Shown here in pieces: positions 25,749 to 35,159 of a DNA stretch of 64,000 nucleotides. Every line of letters starts with the position of its first letter. The stretch's first letter is position 1. The notes beneath the pieces were generated by a model that searched no databases, was not told where the DNA came from, and was given only the letters and a program-made list of their open reading frames with translations. The position numbers were made by a program, and so were the translations under genes. The stretch is taken from NCBI GenBank assembly GCA_902493375.1, contig CABUPH010000009.1, positions 15,675 through 79,674 on the forward strand, written 5' to 3'. This stretch comes from an uncultured Collinsella sp. Lineage in GTDB: Bacteria; Actinomycetota; Coriobacteriia; Coriobacteriales; Coriobacteriaceae.

Positions 25749-26768
25749 ATGGCGTTGAGCAAGGCATCATGCACCGGTCGCGGATTGATTCCGGCAATTG
25801 GTGGACATGTGCACCGCATGTTCGATGAGGGCGAAGACGACCTGTTTTCGCTGAGCCTTGACGACGTCATGGATGATCGCCCGTGGACCGCCGACGAACT
25901 CATGGGCGGTGGGGCTCGCCCGTCAAGCCCCAATCCCGCACTTGCGCCTAAGTCCGCACCTGCGCCGGCTCCTGCGCAGTCGCCTGTTTCGACGCCCGCG
26001 CCTACGCCCGCACCCACTTCGGCGCCCACGCCCGCACCCACTTCGGCGCCCACGCCCGCTCCCCGCCCCGCAAGCGACCCGTCCGAGACGGCGGCATTTC
26101 TCGCTGCAGCGACGCAGGGCAAATCGGCCGACAGCACCGTTATGTACAACGCCCAGCAGTTGCCCGTTCCTGCGGCACGCAAACCTCCGGTCGCAAGGCT
26201 CGATGAGCCCGTTGCCCGTCAGGTTGCCTACGATTCCTGGGCTGCAGCCGATCTGGATGAGACCTCTACCGGCATGCCGGCGCTCGACGTTCCAGTTAAC
26301 CCGCTTTTTGCCGCCAACACGAGCGCAGCGGACTATGAGGGTGGTGCGGCATATTCCGATTATTCCGATTATTCCGATGACTATGCTGGCACCGGTCGCA
26401 TCGAGACCGAAGATTATGGCACCGCATCGAGCGATTATCTCAACGATCCGTACGCTGCCACGCCTGCACCGGAATATGACCCGGAGGCCGCGTCCGCGCC
26501 GGCGTATACCAAAAGCACGGGCGAAGAGCGCTTCGCCGATTATTACGCCGAGGAAAAGGCACTGCGTTTCTCAGAATTTCCGCAGGCAGTCAAGGTTGCC
26601 TTTATCGCCATTGTCGTTGTCCTGCTCGGCGCCATTGCGTTTGAGGGATTCCAGCTGTTCCGCGGCCCCACCCAAGCGGAGTCGGAGACCCAGCAAAAAG
26701 AGGACGATAACCAGTACCTGGACATCAACACCCTCAAGGGCGACCCCAACGACGGAGACGACGAGTAG
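25749..26768 (+). CDS. Hypothetical Ala/Pro-rich protein with one C-terminal membrane segment
   Basis: 339 residues, not recognised as a known family. Residues 1-55 form a more conserved-looking head (FDEGEDDLFSLSLDDVMDD). Residues 65-108 are Ala-Pro-Thr-Ser repeats. Residues 200-245 are rich in Asp, Tyr and Ser (SDYSDYSDDY). A single hydrophobic segment at about 281-304 (VAFIAIVVVLLGAIAFEG) is followed by an acidic Gln/Asp-rich tail. With no signal peptide, the head is probably cytoplasmic and the short tail outside. The ATG at 25749 with AGGATGG upstream was chosen; the frame is open 32 codons further. It interrupts the purine locus. Confidence 0.7.
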   Translation: MALSKASCTGRGLIPAIGGHVHRMFDEGEDDLFSLSLDDVMDDRPWTADELMGGGARPSSPNPALAPKSAPAPAPAQSPVSTPAPTPAPTSAPTPAPTSAPTPAPRPASDPSETAAFLAAATQGKSADSTVMYNAQQLPVPAARKPPVARLDEPVARQVAYDSWAAADLDETSTGMPALDVPVNPLFAANTSAADYEGGAAYSDYSDYSDDYAGTGRIETEDYGTASSDYLNDPYAATPAPEYDPEAASAPAYTKSTGEERFADYYAEEKALRFSEFPQAVKVAFIAIVVVLLGAIAFEGFQLFRGPTQAESETQQKEDDNQYLDINTLKGDPNDGDDE

Positions 26769-26838
26769 CGAGGACTGAAGGCGGCCGCAAGATCCCGCAT
26801 CCAGCACCGGCTTCTAAGTGCTGTTTTGTCATCCAGCT

Positions 26839-26915
26839 ACACTTTTCCGGATATTTTTCCTATCGAATTTGACACTTTTCCGAAGTTTTAAGGTGCCTAT
26901 TTCGACACTTTTCCG
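26839..26915. repeat. Three copies of an 11-bp motif at exact 33-bp spacing
   Basis: ACACTTTTCCG occurs at 26839-26849, 26872-26882 and 26905-26915. The exact 33-bp period just before a truncated transposase suggests the terminal transposase-binding region of an insertion element, not chance. Confidence 0.6.
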
Positions 26916-26929
26916 TACCGCTGGCCCGG

Positions 26930-27194
26930 ACGGATCTCGATCTGCGAGGGGCACGGCCTCGCCAGGAGCATGTCCGCCAAGGGCTGCAGCCCGGACAACG
27001 CGGCGATGGAGGGCTTCTTCGGCCTGCTCAAGAAGGAGTTCTGGCACGGCAGGGACTGGTCGGAATGGACCCCCGCCCGCTTCATCGAGGAGCTCGGGGG
27101 CTGGATCGGCCGACACAATACGGAGAGGCGCAGCGATGCGCTCGGCGGCCGCACGCCGGCCGAGTTCCGCTCCGCGCTGGGAAGGGCCGCGTAA
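26930..27194 (+). pseudogene. C-terminal remnant of an IS3-family (OrfB) transposase
   Basis: The readable part begins around 26930 and ends at the TAA at 27194. SMSAKGCSPDNAAMEGFFGLLKK is the IS3 OrfB region with the last catalytic glutamate (the E of MEGFF), followed by WIGRHNTERRSDALGGRTPAEF. The first two thirds of the integrase core and OrfA are missing, so it cannot be active alone. An ATG at 26970 could translate 74 residues but is unlikely to be functional. Confidence 0.8.
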
Positions 27195-27273
27195 CGGTCC
27201 AAGAAATCGTCCGCAGTCCCGAGGCTCAAAAGGAAAGCACGACCCGTTTCGAGACGCGGCCTCCGCTCCAGAC

Positions 27274-27305
27274 AAAAGGCCCCGGCTCGCGATGGAGCCG
27301 GGGCC
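27274..27305 (-). terminator. Intrinsic terminator of the xanthine dehydrogenase operon
   Basis: On the minus strand, an 11-bp stem GGCCCCGGCTC with a 6-base loop is followed by TTTT, about 70 bases past the stop of the XDH gene. Together with the IS remnant and motif repeats it fills the 606-base gap 26769-27374. Confidence 0.85.
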
Positions 27306-27374
27306 AAAGGCGCAGCGTATGTGGTTGATGCTGAGTGCGAACAGCCCGTCAACAATGGCTGTCCACGCTCTACC

Positions 27375-30152
27375 CTACCCACGGCGACGGGCGCGGCTGT
27401 ACGGGGTATCCACCATGGGCAGATCCGGACGCAGCTTGCCGTCAAACGCGCGGTAGGCGTTCTGTACGGCGGGCGCCGTGGGAATCGTTGCGATCTCGCC
27501 GATGCCCTTGCCGCCATATGCCACGGGCAGCAGCTCGTCCTTCTCCACGTAAATGGCGTGGATATCTGGAATCTCGGGCGCACGGAACAGCCCGAGCGTA
27601 CCGTACCTTGCCTGGGGCACGCAGTCCTTGAGCGGCCAGTCCTCGGTAAGCGCATAGCCCATACCCATGAGCACGCCGCCTTCGATCTGACCCTGGATGG
27701 AGATGGGGTTGACTACCTTGCCGGAATCGTGCGCAGCATAGACCTCGCTCACGCGGCCGTCATCGTCCAAAATGACCACATGCGTGGCAAAGCCGTAGCA
27801 GATGTGGCTCTTGGGGTTGGGAACATCCGCACCCAGCTTGTCGGTCGGCTCCAAGTACACGTAGCCAAACTCGCATCCCTTGAGTGCCTTGATGGCGGCC
27901 GCGGGATCCTGAGGATGCATGCCCTGGCCGGCGACGAGTTCCTGCGTGCGCAGCTGATAGGCGCGACCGTCGTCGTACTCGATCTTGACGCCGTCACCAT
28001 GCGCATTCACGGGAGCGGCGGGCGCAGACTTGCCGGCCTCGATGTCAAGCATGGCATCGCGCAGCAGGAAGGCGGCACCGCGCACGGCCTCGCCGGTCAC
28101 GACCGTCTGACGCGAGCCAGACGTGGTGCCAGAGTCGGGAGCGTTCTCGGTGGAGCACTCGCCGTTGGCAATGCAGCTCAGCGGCAGACCGCAGGCCTCG
28201 GCAACGTCCTGCAAAAAGACGGTGTTGCAGCCCTGGCCGATGTCGGACGTGGCGGCATAGACCACAGCCACGCCGTCCTCGATGCGAATCTTGCAGCGGC
28301 CGGCATCGGGCAGGCCAACGCCCACGCCGGCGTTCTTCATGGCGCAGGCGATACCGGCGTGTCCGGGATGCGCATAGTAGGCGTCCTTGACCTCGAGCAG
28401 CGTCTCCTTCAGCGCCGTGGAGCAGTCGGCAATCTGGCCGTTGGGCAAAACCTCGCCCGGCTCGATGGCGTTGCGGTAGCGAATCTCCCACGGATCCAGG
28501 CCGACCTTCTCTGCCAGCAGGTCAATCAAGCTCTCGAGCGCAAACTCGGACTGGCAGACGCCAAAGCCACGGTACGCACCGGCGGGCGGATTGTTGGTGT
28601 AGTAGCCAAAACCGCGAATGTCGGTGTTCTGGTACTTGTAGGGGCCGACGGCATGCGTGCAGGCGCGCTCGAGCACCGGGCCGCACAGCGAAGCGTAGGC
28701 GCCGGTATCGAAGTTGATCTCGCAGTCCAGGCCGGTAAAGTTGCCCTCGGCGTCGCAACCCAGCGTAAAGGTGCCGTCCATGGCATGGCGCTTGGGATGG
28801 AAAGCGAGCGACTCGGCACGCGTGAGCTTGCACTTCACAGGACGCTGAAACTTATATGCGGCGAGCGCGGCCAGATGCTGGATGGACACGTCCTCCTTAC
28901 CGCCAAAGCCGCCGCCCACGAGCATGGTCTCGACGACCACGCGCTCGGGCTCGCTATCCCAGCCAAACATATGGGCGCACTCTTTGCGCGTGTCGTAGGC
29001 ACCCTGGTCGGTCGACTGCACCTTGACGCCGTTCTTGTACGGGAAGGCGACAGCGCACTCGGGCTCCAAGAAGGCATGCTCGGTAAAGGGCGTGGTAAAG
29101 CGCTGCGTCACGGTGAACGCGCTCTCCGCAAGCGCCTTGGCGGCGTCGCCGCGCGTCACGTGACGACTCTGGCACACGTTGTCCTTGAGCTCCACCGTGT
29201 TGCCGAAGGCAAAGAAGCTGTCATGCAGGCGCGGGGCGTCGGCGGCCCTGGCCTCGACAATGTTGCGCACAGGCTCCAGCGGCTCGTAATCGATCTTTAC
29301 GAGCTTCTTGGCCTTCTCGAGCGTCGCCTCGTCCTCGGCAACCACCAGCACGATGGCGTCACCCACGCAGCGGGTGATATCGCCCTGGGCGATCATGACA
29401 TCCCAGTCCTGGATAAGGTGGCCGACCTGGTTGACCGGCACGTCCTCGGCGCGCAGGATGCCCACCACGCCGGGCAGGGCCTCGGCCTTGGAGGTATCGA
29501 TGGAGAGCACACGGGCGCGCGGATACTTGGAGCGCACGGCGCTGGCATAGGTCAGGCCCGGCTGATCGAGCTCGTCGATGTCGTCGGGATACTTGCCCTC
29601 GCCGAGCACTTTCTTGCGCACGTCGATACGGAAGGCGCGCTTGCCCACGCCGTAGTCATCGCCGCGCTCCAGGTCCTCGTCGATCTGCTTTTCGCCGCGG
29701 AGCACCGCAGCGGCCAGCGAGATGCCCTCGATAATCTTTTTGTAGCCGGTGCAGCGGCAGACGTTACCGCGAATGGCGTACTTGATCTGCTCCTCGGTGG
29801 GCTCGGGGTCCTCGGCGATGAGCGCTGCACCCGCCATGACCATGCCGGGAATGCAAAAACCGCACTGCACGGCGCCCACGGCGCCAAAGGCGTACACAAA
29901 GGCCTCGCGCACGTCCTCGGGCAGGCCCTCGACGGTCACGATGTTGCGACCGGCGGCAAGAGCGGTGGTCAGCACGCACGCCTTGACGGCCGCACCGTCC
30001 ACATGAATGGTGCAGGTACCGCAAGCACCTTCGGAGCAGCCGTCCTTGGCGGAATGGATATGCAGGTCGTCGCGCAGGTAGCGCAGCAGCGGTTTATTCT
30101 CCGTCGTCGTGCGCTCGACGCCGTTAACGGTAAAAGTGAATTCCTGTGCCAT
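27375..30152 (-). CDS. Fused iron-sulfur/molybdenum xanthine dehydrogenase (selenium-dependent type)
   Basis: 925 residues combining what are usually two subunits. Residues 1-75 form a plant-type [2Fe-2S] ferredoxin domain (Cys39, 44, 47, 59). Residues 80-155 form the second [2Fe-2S] domain (Cys97, 100, 132, 134). The rest is the molybdopterin-binding hydroxylase with GGGFGGKED, and near the C-terminus GKGIGEIATIPTAP, whose Glu is the expected catalytic base. No FAD-binding subunit or domain is encoded nearby, so electrons must go to another partner, probably the adjacent polyferredoxin and YgfK. Likely reaction: hydroxylation of hypoxanthine/xanthine or the reverse reduction of urate. Context with yqeB/yqeC points to the selenium-dependent subgroup. 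Confidence 0.9.
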   Translation of the reverse strand: MAQEFTFTVNGVERTTTENKPLLRYLRDDLHIHSAKDGCSEGACGTCTIHVDGAAVKACVLTTALAAGRNIVTVEGLPEDVREAFVYAFGAVGAVQCGFCIPGMVMAGAALIAEDPEPTEEQIKYAIRGNVCRCTGYKKIIEGISLAAAVLRGEKQIDEDLERGDDYGVGKRAFRIDVRKKVLGEGKYPDDIDELDQPGLTYASAVRSKYPRARVLSIDTSKAEALPGVVGILRAEDVPVNQVGHLIQDWDVMIAQGDITRCVGDAIVLVVAEDEATLEKAKKLVKIDYEPLEPVRNIVEARAADAPRLHDSFFAFGNTVELKDNVCQSRHVTRGDAAKALAESAFTVTQRFTTPFTEHAFLEPECAVAFPYKNGVKVQSTDQGAYDTRKECAHMFGWDSEPERVVVETMLVGGGFGGKEDVSIQHLAALAAYKFQRPVKCKLTRAESLAFHPKRHAMDGTFTLGCDAEGNFTGLDCEINFDTGAYASLCGPVLERACTHAVGPYKYQNTDIRGFGYYTNNPPAGAYRGFGVCQSEFALESLIDLLAEKVGLDPWEIRYRNAIEPGEVLPNGQIADCSTALKETLLEVKDAYYAHPGHAGIACAMKNAGVGVGLPDAGRCKIRIEDGVAVVYAATSDIGQGCNTVFLQDVAEACGLPLSCIANGECSTENAPDSGTTSGSRQTVVTGEAVRGAAFLLRDAMLDIEAGKSAPAAPVNAHGDGVKIEYDDGRAYQLRTQELVAGQGMHPQDPAAAIKALKGCEFGYVYLEPTDKLGADVPNPKSHICYGFATHVVILDDDGRVSEVYAAHDSGKVVNPISIQGQIEGGVLMGMGYALTEDWPLKDCVPQARYGTLGLFRAPEIPDIHAIYVEKDELLPVAYGGKGIGEIATIPTAPAVQNAYRAFDGKLRPDLPMVDTPYSRARRRG

Positions 30153-30164
30153 GGTGATTCCCTT

Positions 30165-30644
30165 CTACACGCCGGCGGCGATGCCGGTGCGGTCGTGGAT
30201 GGCGCCATGCGGGCAGACGACGGCGCACATGCCGCACGACAGGCAGTCCACGCCGTCGATATGGGCGCAATTGTCCTCGATGCGGATAGCGCCGGCAGGG
30301 CACTTTTTGGCGCACATACCGCAACCGATGCAGCTCGTGTCGCAGACCTTGCGCGCAATGGCGCCCTTATCGGTGTTGTTGCAGCGCACCAGAATGTTCT
30401 GGTAGCCGGGGACGAAGGCAATCACGCGCTGCGGGCACGCCATGCCGCACAGGCCACAGCCCGTGCACTTGGAGCGGTCCACGCGGGCGATGCCATCGAC
30501 CAGCGCAATGGCGCCGTGGGGGCAGGCCGTGACGCAGGCGCCACAGCCAATGCAGCCTTCGCTGCAGCGGGCGTCGCCGCCTGCGGAAGCGCAACCACTT
30601 CCGCAGGCAACGTAGGCCACGTTATGTTGAATGGATTTGGCCAT
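30165..30644 (-). CDS. Polyferredoxin with four [4Fe-4S] motifs
   Basis: 159 residues. Four cysteine motifs are seen: CIGCGACVTACP, CTGCGLCGMACP, CIGCGMCAKKCP and CLSCGMCAVVCP, plus extra cysteines near the N-terminus. The protein is soluble and probably shuttles electrons between the XDH downstream and YgfK upstream, replacing the missing FAD subunit. Gaps of about 12 bases on both sides show a common operon. It resembles the YgfS-type ferredoxins of E. coli-like clusters, though the match is only by size and context. Confidence 0.88.
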   Translation of the reverse strand: MAKSIQHNVAYVACGSGCASAGGDARCSEGCIGCGACVTACPHGAIALVDGIARVDRSKCTGCGLCGMACPQRVIAFVPGYQNILVRCNNTDKGAIARKVCDTSCIGCGMCAKKCPAGAIRIEDNCAHIDGVDCLSCGMCAVVCPHGAIHDRTGIAAGV

Positions 30645-30655
30645 AAGAGACTCGC

Positions 30656-33655
30656 CTATTTCTTAAGAAGGTACGGATAGTTGTCGCGCACGGCCCTGAT
30701 GGTCAGGCGGACGGCCTCGGGAAGACCGGTGTTGACGGCATCGACCGAGACGGTGCGGACCGTGCCGGCGACGCGGACCTTAAAGTGGTCCTCGTCCACG
30801 GCCAGGAAGCCCTCGTTCTCGGAGTTCTCCATGTCCTGCTCGCTCCAGAACAGGGTGAGCTTGTCCTTGTAGGGACGACCCTCCTGGTAGGGGCAGAACA
30901 CGGCGCAGTTACCGCACTCGTTGCACATGCCGTCGACATGGACGACCTGATGCTTGGCCAGGCCCGGCACCTTAATTGCCACGTTGGCGCGGTTGGGGCA
31001 CACGTCGCAGCAGACCTCGCACACCGAGCCGCAGCCCAGGCAGCGGGTCTTGGTGCAGTTGCGCTTGTCGCGGCACAGCGACCCCTTGCGCTCGTAGCAG
31101 GTATCCTCGCGGCCGGCCTGCTCGTTGCAGTCGGCGTACTTGTTAAAGTCCACGCCGGCGATGGCACGGGCGACCTCGGCGGCGTCGGCGATAGCCTCGA
31201 CCACGGTGGCAGGACCGCGACGGCAGTCGCCCGCAGCCCAGACGCCCTCAACGCCGGTGGAGGTGGCGGCAAGACGGCCGCGACGGTCGTGCTCGACGCC
31301 CACGGCATCGTACAGGCTGGCATCGATGCCCTCGCCCACGGCGCAGATCACCGTGGTGGCGGAAAGCTCGACAGTCTCGCCCGTGGCGACGGGGCTGCGA
31401 CGGCCGCTTGCATCCGGCTCGCCGAGCTCCATAACGTCGCAGGTCAGCACGGAGCCGTTGAGCGCCTTGGGCGCCAGCAGCTCGCAGAACTCAACGCCGT
31501 CGGCAAGAGCAAGATCGAGCTCTTCCTCGTCGGCGGGCATCTGCTTCTTGGTACGGCGATACACCAGGCGCACGTTCTTCACGCCGGCCAGGCGCTTGGC
31601 CACGCGGGCCGCGTCCATGGCGGTGTTGCCGGCGCCAATGACCACGACGTCCTCGCCCAGCTCGAGTTTCTCGCCCTTCTTGGCGGCCTCGAGGAACTCC
31701 AGCACATCGAGCTCGGCACCCTCGCCCAAGCCCGCAGAGCCGGGCATCCAGGCACCGGTGGCCACGACCACGTCAGTAAAGCCTTGAGCCTTGAGTTCGT
31801 CGATGGAATCAACGCGAGCGTTGAGCTGCACCTTGGCGCCAAAGGCCAGGCAGAGCTCGGCATCGTGGGAGATATCGTCGCTGGCGATACGGAACTCGGG
31901 GATCACGTGACGGACCACGCCTCCGAGCGAGTCGCGGGCCTCAAAGATGGTGACGGGCACGCCGGCACGCGTCAGGAAGAACGCCGTCGCCAGGCCGGCC
32001 GGGCCGCCGCCGATAACGGCAACGTTGCGCTCGCCGACGTTGGCAACAGCCTGGGCGCGCAGCTTGGGCAGCACGGCGGTCATGGCCTCGCGGGCGGCCT
32101 TGAGCTTGCTGGCGCGAATCTGGGCGCCCTCGGGCTCGTAGAACGCACGCTCGCAGGCACGGCCGCAGGGATGCGGGCAGATGGTGCCGGTAATGAACGG
32201 CAGGGCATTGCGCTCGATGATGATGTTGAGTGCGTCCTCGTAGCGGCCCTCGTCAACAGCCGCCAGGTAGGCGGGAATATCCTGCTGGATGGGGCAGCTC
32301 GTACGGCACGGCGTGGTAAAGCAGTCGGAAAGCGGGCTCTTGCCGGCAACCTTGCGGTCGGGCAGCGGGCGCAGCGGCTTCTTGTAGAGCGGGTTGGTGA
32401 GCGAGTCGGTCTGGATCGCAGTCACGGCCTCGAGAGAGACGCCCGCGAACGGCTTGCCATCCAGGTCGGTAAACTCACCGGCCATCTGGCTAAAGCGCTC
32501 GTAGCCACCGGGCTTGAGCACGTCGGTCGCCAGGGTGACGGGCCAAATGCCGGCATCGTACAGGGCGCGGATGTTGTAGACCGTAGCACCGCCGGAGTAG
32601 CTGATGCGCAGCTTGCCATCGAACTGCTCGGTAATGCGACGGGCGGCCTCGATGGTCAGCGAGAACAGCGAACGGCCGGACATGTACATCTCGGTGGAAG
32701 GCAGCTCGTTTCTCGTCACGTCGACGGGGAACGTGTTGGTCAGCTTGACGCCAAACTCCAGGCCGCGCTCGGCGCACAGGGCAATCAGGCGCTCGAACAT
32801 AGGCACGGCATCGGCCCACTGCAGGTCCTCGCGGAAGTGCGTGTCATCGAAGACGATGTAGTCAAAGCCCAGCTCGTTCAGACGCTGGCGGGCAAACTCA
32901 TAGCCCAGCAGCGTGGGGTTGCACTTGATGTAGGTGTTGAGGCTCTTCTCGGTGATCAGATAGGTCGCGATGCGCTCGATCTCGGCCGGCGGGCAGCCAT
33001 GCAGCGTGGACTCGGTAATGGAGTTGGAGACGCGCGCCGGGATGGATTCGACAAATGCGGCGTCGACATGCTCAAACTTGTCCAGGTTGGCAAGCGCCCA
33101 TGCGCGGCACTCATTCCAGACGTCAGAGCCGCTGGCGTCCTTCATGCCCTCGATGTAGGCATCGACCTTGGGGCTCTTGATGCCTTCCAGGTCATAGCCC
33201 ACGGACATGTTAAAGACAAAGCCGTCCGGGCTGCCCAGGCCGTACTCGCGAGCGATCAGGTGGCAGGCAAACCATGCCTTCACGTACTCGGCAAAGGCCT
33301 GCGGAACCTCGAGCTCGGTCGACCACTCGCAGTTGTAGCACTCGTCCTGCGCCACGATGCAGGGCTTGTTGACGCACTTGGAGAGCTCCTCGCCGTCCAT
33401 AACCTGAACGGTCTTAAGCTCAAAGAAGCGGGAACCGGCCACATAAGAGGCCACGATGTTCTGGGCAAGCTGCGTGTTGGGACCGGCGGCCGGGCCAAAC
33501 GGAGTCTCGATGCGCTCGTCAAAAATGGGAAGCGCACCCTCCTGGTTGGTCGTGACCATCTTGCGCACGCCAAAGACGGCGCCCTGAGTCTTGTGCTCCT
33601 CGATGATCCAGTTCATCAGCTGCGAAAACGGGATCGGCCTCATGATGTCGCTCAT
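30656..33655 (-). CDS. ygfK: YgfK-family flavin/iron-sulfur oxidoreductase (putative selenate reductase annotation)
   Basis: 999 residues in three parts. The first 450 or so form a dihydropyrimidine/glutamate-synthase-like flavin barrel. Around residue 545 is a GltD-like FAD/NAD(P) module with VAVIGGGPAGLATAFF and, later, VVIGAGNTAMDAARVAKRL. The C-terminus has [4Fe-4S] motifs CLGCGSVCEVCCDVCPN and CNECGNCAVFCPY. The ATG at 33655 with GAGGAG was chosen; 41 upstream codons look spurious. YgfK is often named a selenate reductase subunit, but in purine clusters it is a redox enzyme needed for urate/purine breakdown. It probably couples NAD(P)H, ferredoxin and the XDH or a dihydropurine step. Confidence 0.9.
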   Translation of the reverse strand: MSDIMRPIPFSQLMNWIIEEHKTQGAVFGVRKMVTTNQEGALPIFDERIETPFGPAAGPNTQLAQNIVASYVAGSRFFELKTVQVMDGEELSKCVNKPCIVAQDECYNCEWSTELEVPQAFAEYVKAWFACHLIAREYGLGSPDGFVFNMSVGYDLEGIKSPKVDAYIEGMKDASGSDVWNECRAWALANLDKFEHVDAAFVESIPARVSNSITESTLHGCPPAEIERIATYLITEKSLNTYIKCNPTLLGYEFARQRLNELGFDYIVFDDTHFREDLQWADAVPMFERLIALCAERGLEFGVKLTNTFPVDVTRNELPSTEMYMSGRSLFSLTIEAARRITEQFDGKLRISYSGGATVYNIRALYDAGIWPVTLATDVLKPGGYERFSQMAGEFTDLDGKPFAGVSLEAVTAIQTDSLTNPLYKKPLRPLPDRKVAGKSPLSDCFTTPCRTSCPIQQDIPAYLAAVDEGRYEDALNIIIERNALPFITGTICPHPCGRACERAFYEPEGAQIRASKLKAAREAMTAVLPKLRAQAVANVGERNVAVIGGGPAGLATAFFLTRAGVPVTIFEARDSLGGVVRHVIPEFRIASDDISHDAELCLAFGAKVQLNARVDSIDELKAQGFTDVVVATGAWMPGSAGLGEGAELDVLEFLEAAKKGEKLELGEDVVVIGAGNTAMDAARVAKRLAGVKNVRLVYRRTKKQMPADEEELDLALADGVEFCELLAPKALNGSVLTCDVMELGEPDASGRRSPVATGETVELSATTVICAVGEGIDASLYDAVGVEHDRRGRLAATSTGVEGVWAAGDCRRGPATVVEAIADAAEVARAIAGVDFNKYADCNEQAGREDTCYERKGSLCRDKRNCTKTRCLGCGSVCEVCCDVCPNRANVAIKVPGLAKHQVVHVDGMCNECGNCAVFCPYQEGRPYKDKLTLFWSEQDMENSENEGFLAVDEDHFKVRVAGTVRTVSVDAVNTGLPEAVRLTIRAVRDNYPYLLKK

Positions 33656-33803
33656 AATGAGCTCCTCTCTGTAACGCCCGGCGAGACCGCGCGGCGGGCG
33701 CAAATACGGTGTAGCGCTAGCACAGCGCCGGCGACCCCGCGGAGGCCGCCTATACGCGCGTCGGATGCGGCGAAACATCCGACGCGCGTGAATCTACTTG
33801 TAA

Positions 33804-35159
33804 TTAGTAGGCGCGATCGTTGAGCGTGCTCCAGAGCTTCTTGGACTCAGCCATGGTCCACGCGTTGATCTTGTCCTCATCAATACCGACAAACTCGCGA
33901 TCCTTGTACAGGACGCGGCCGTTGATGATGGTGGTGCGGCAGTTTTTGCCCATCATGCCAAAGAGCATGTGGCCGTCGATATTCTCCTCGCTCAGCGGCG
34001 TAAAGGGCTTGTAGTCCATGACGATGACGTCGGCGGCAGCGCCGGCCTCGAGCACACCGAGCTTGCGATCGAAGTACTTGCTCGCCATCTTGGCGTTGTT
34101 CTCGAACAGCATGGTCATGGCCTCGCACCAGCCCACGTTGGGCATGGCGGCGTTGTGACGCTGAATGATCAGGAAGACCTTAAGGCTCTCGAGCATATCG
34201 TGGGTGTAGGCGTCGGTGCCCATGCACACGGGGATGCCGCGGCGGAAGAACTCGAGCACGGGGGCGCAGCCCACGGCGTTGCCCATATTGGATTCGGGGT
34301 TGTTGACGAGCCAGGTGCCGGACTCCTTGACGATATCCATCTCGGCAGGCGTCACGTGGATGCAGTGGCCCAGCATGGTGTCGGGACCCAGCAGGTTGTG
34401 CTGCAGCAGGCGCTCGACCGGGCTGATGCCACCGCGGTTGAGGCGGGAATCCCACACGTCGTTCATGCCCTCGCACACATGGATGTGGAAGCCGGTCAGG
34501 CCGTTGTTGGCCTCGGCCATCTTGTCCATGGTCTCGTCCGAAAGCGTAAAGGTGGCATGTCCGCCAAACATGGCGGCGATCATGTGGTTGTCGTTATCGC
34601 GACGCTCCTTGGCGGCCCACTGGGCAAATTCGGCGTTCTCGGCAATGGCCTGGTCGCATTTTTGCTGGCCGCGGCGATCAGAGACCTCGTAGCACAGGCA
34701 CGAACGCATACCCAGCTCCTGAGCTGCGTCCTTAATGGTGAAGAGGCTTCCCGGGATCTCGCAGAAGCTCGCATGGTGATCGAAGATCGTGGTGACGCCA
34801 TCGCGGATGGAGTCAAGAATCGTGGCGTAGGCGCTGGCCTTGGTGCCGTCGAGCGTCAGGTTGTCGTCAATCTTCCACCACTGCTGCTCAAGATTCTCCA
34901 GGAAGTTGGTGGGGTTGCAGCCCTTAATGGCAAGGCCGCGGGCCAGACCCGAGTAGATGTGGGTGTGGCAGTTGATGAGTCCGGGCATGATGAGGTTGCC
35001 CTGGGCGTCGACGTACTCGGCATCCGGGTACTTGGCCTTGAGCTCGCACTCGGGGCCCACTTCGACGATCGTATCTCCGTCAATGGCGACCGCACCGTTT
35101 GGAATGAACGGGGTCTGAGCGTTGCGGGTAAAGACGGAACCGTTAGCGACCAGAAGCAT
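33804..35159 (-). CDS. ssnA: SsnA-family aminohydrolase
   Basis: 451-residue metal-dependent hydrolase of the amidohydrolase superfamily. Metal ligands are visible in NCHTHIYSG, GFHIHVCEG and the Asp of CMGTDAYTHD. The ATG at 35159 with GGGAG six bases upstream was preferred over an earlier start. SsnA was named from E. coli stationary-phase physiology; in gut purine clusters it is an essential deaminase or ring-opening enzyme. It lies 148 bases upstream of ygfK and has a structured leader. Confidence 0.9.
   Translation of the reverse strand: MLLVANGSVFTRNAQTPFIPNGAVAIDGDTIVEVGPECELKAKYPDAEYVDAQGNLIMPGLINCHTHIYSGLARGLAIKGCNPTNFLENLEQQWWKIDDNLTLDGTKASAYATILDSIRDGVTTIFDHHASFCEIPGSLFTIKDAAQELGMRSCLCYEVSDRRGQQKCDQAIAENAEFAQWAAKERRDNDNHMIAAMFGGHATFTLSDETMDKMAEANNGLTGFHIHVCEGMNDVWDSRLNRGGISPVERLLQHNLLGPDTMLGHCIHVTPAEMDIVKESGTWLVNNPESNMGNAVGCAPVLEFFRRGIPVCMGTDAYTHDMLESLKVFLIIQRHNAAMPNVGWCEAMTMLFENNAKMASKYFDRKLGVLEAGAAADVIVMDYKPFTPLSEENIDGHMLFGMMGKNCRTTIINGRVLYKDREFVGIDEDKINAWTMAESKKLWSTLNDRAY

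Noticed and set aside
26970..27194. Functional small transposase gene
   Set aside because: Only the last catalytic residue region of an IS3 OrfB is present, so it is listed as a remnant.
27375..30152. In-frame selenocysteine codon in the selenium-type XDH
   Set aside because: No in-frame TGA interrupts the reading frame; in this enzyme group selenium is bound at the cofactor and not as selenocysteine.
27321..30680. Very long plus-strand open frame opposite the XDH and ferredoxin genes
   Set aside because: It is the antisense shadow of well-recognised genes in GC-rich DNA; its translation has no domain signatures.
30785..33823. 1,012-codon plus-strand open frame opposite ygfK
   Set aside because: Antisense shadow of ygfK; composition is dominated by Gly, Val, Ala and His as expected from codon-position bias.
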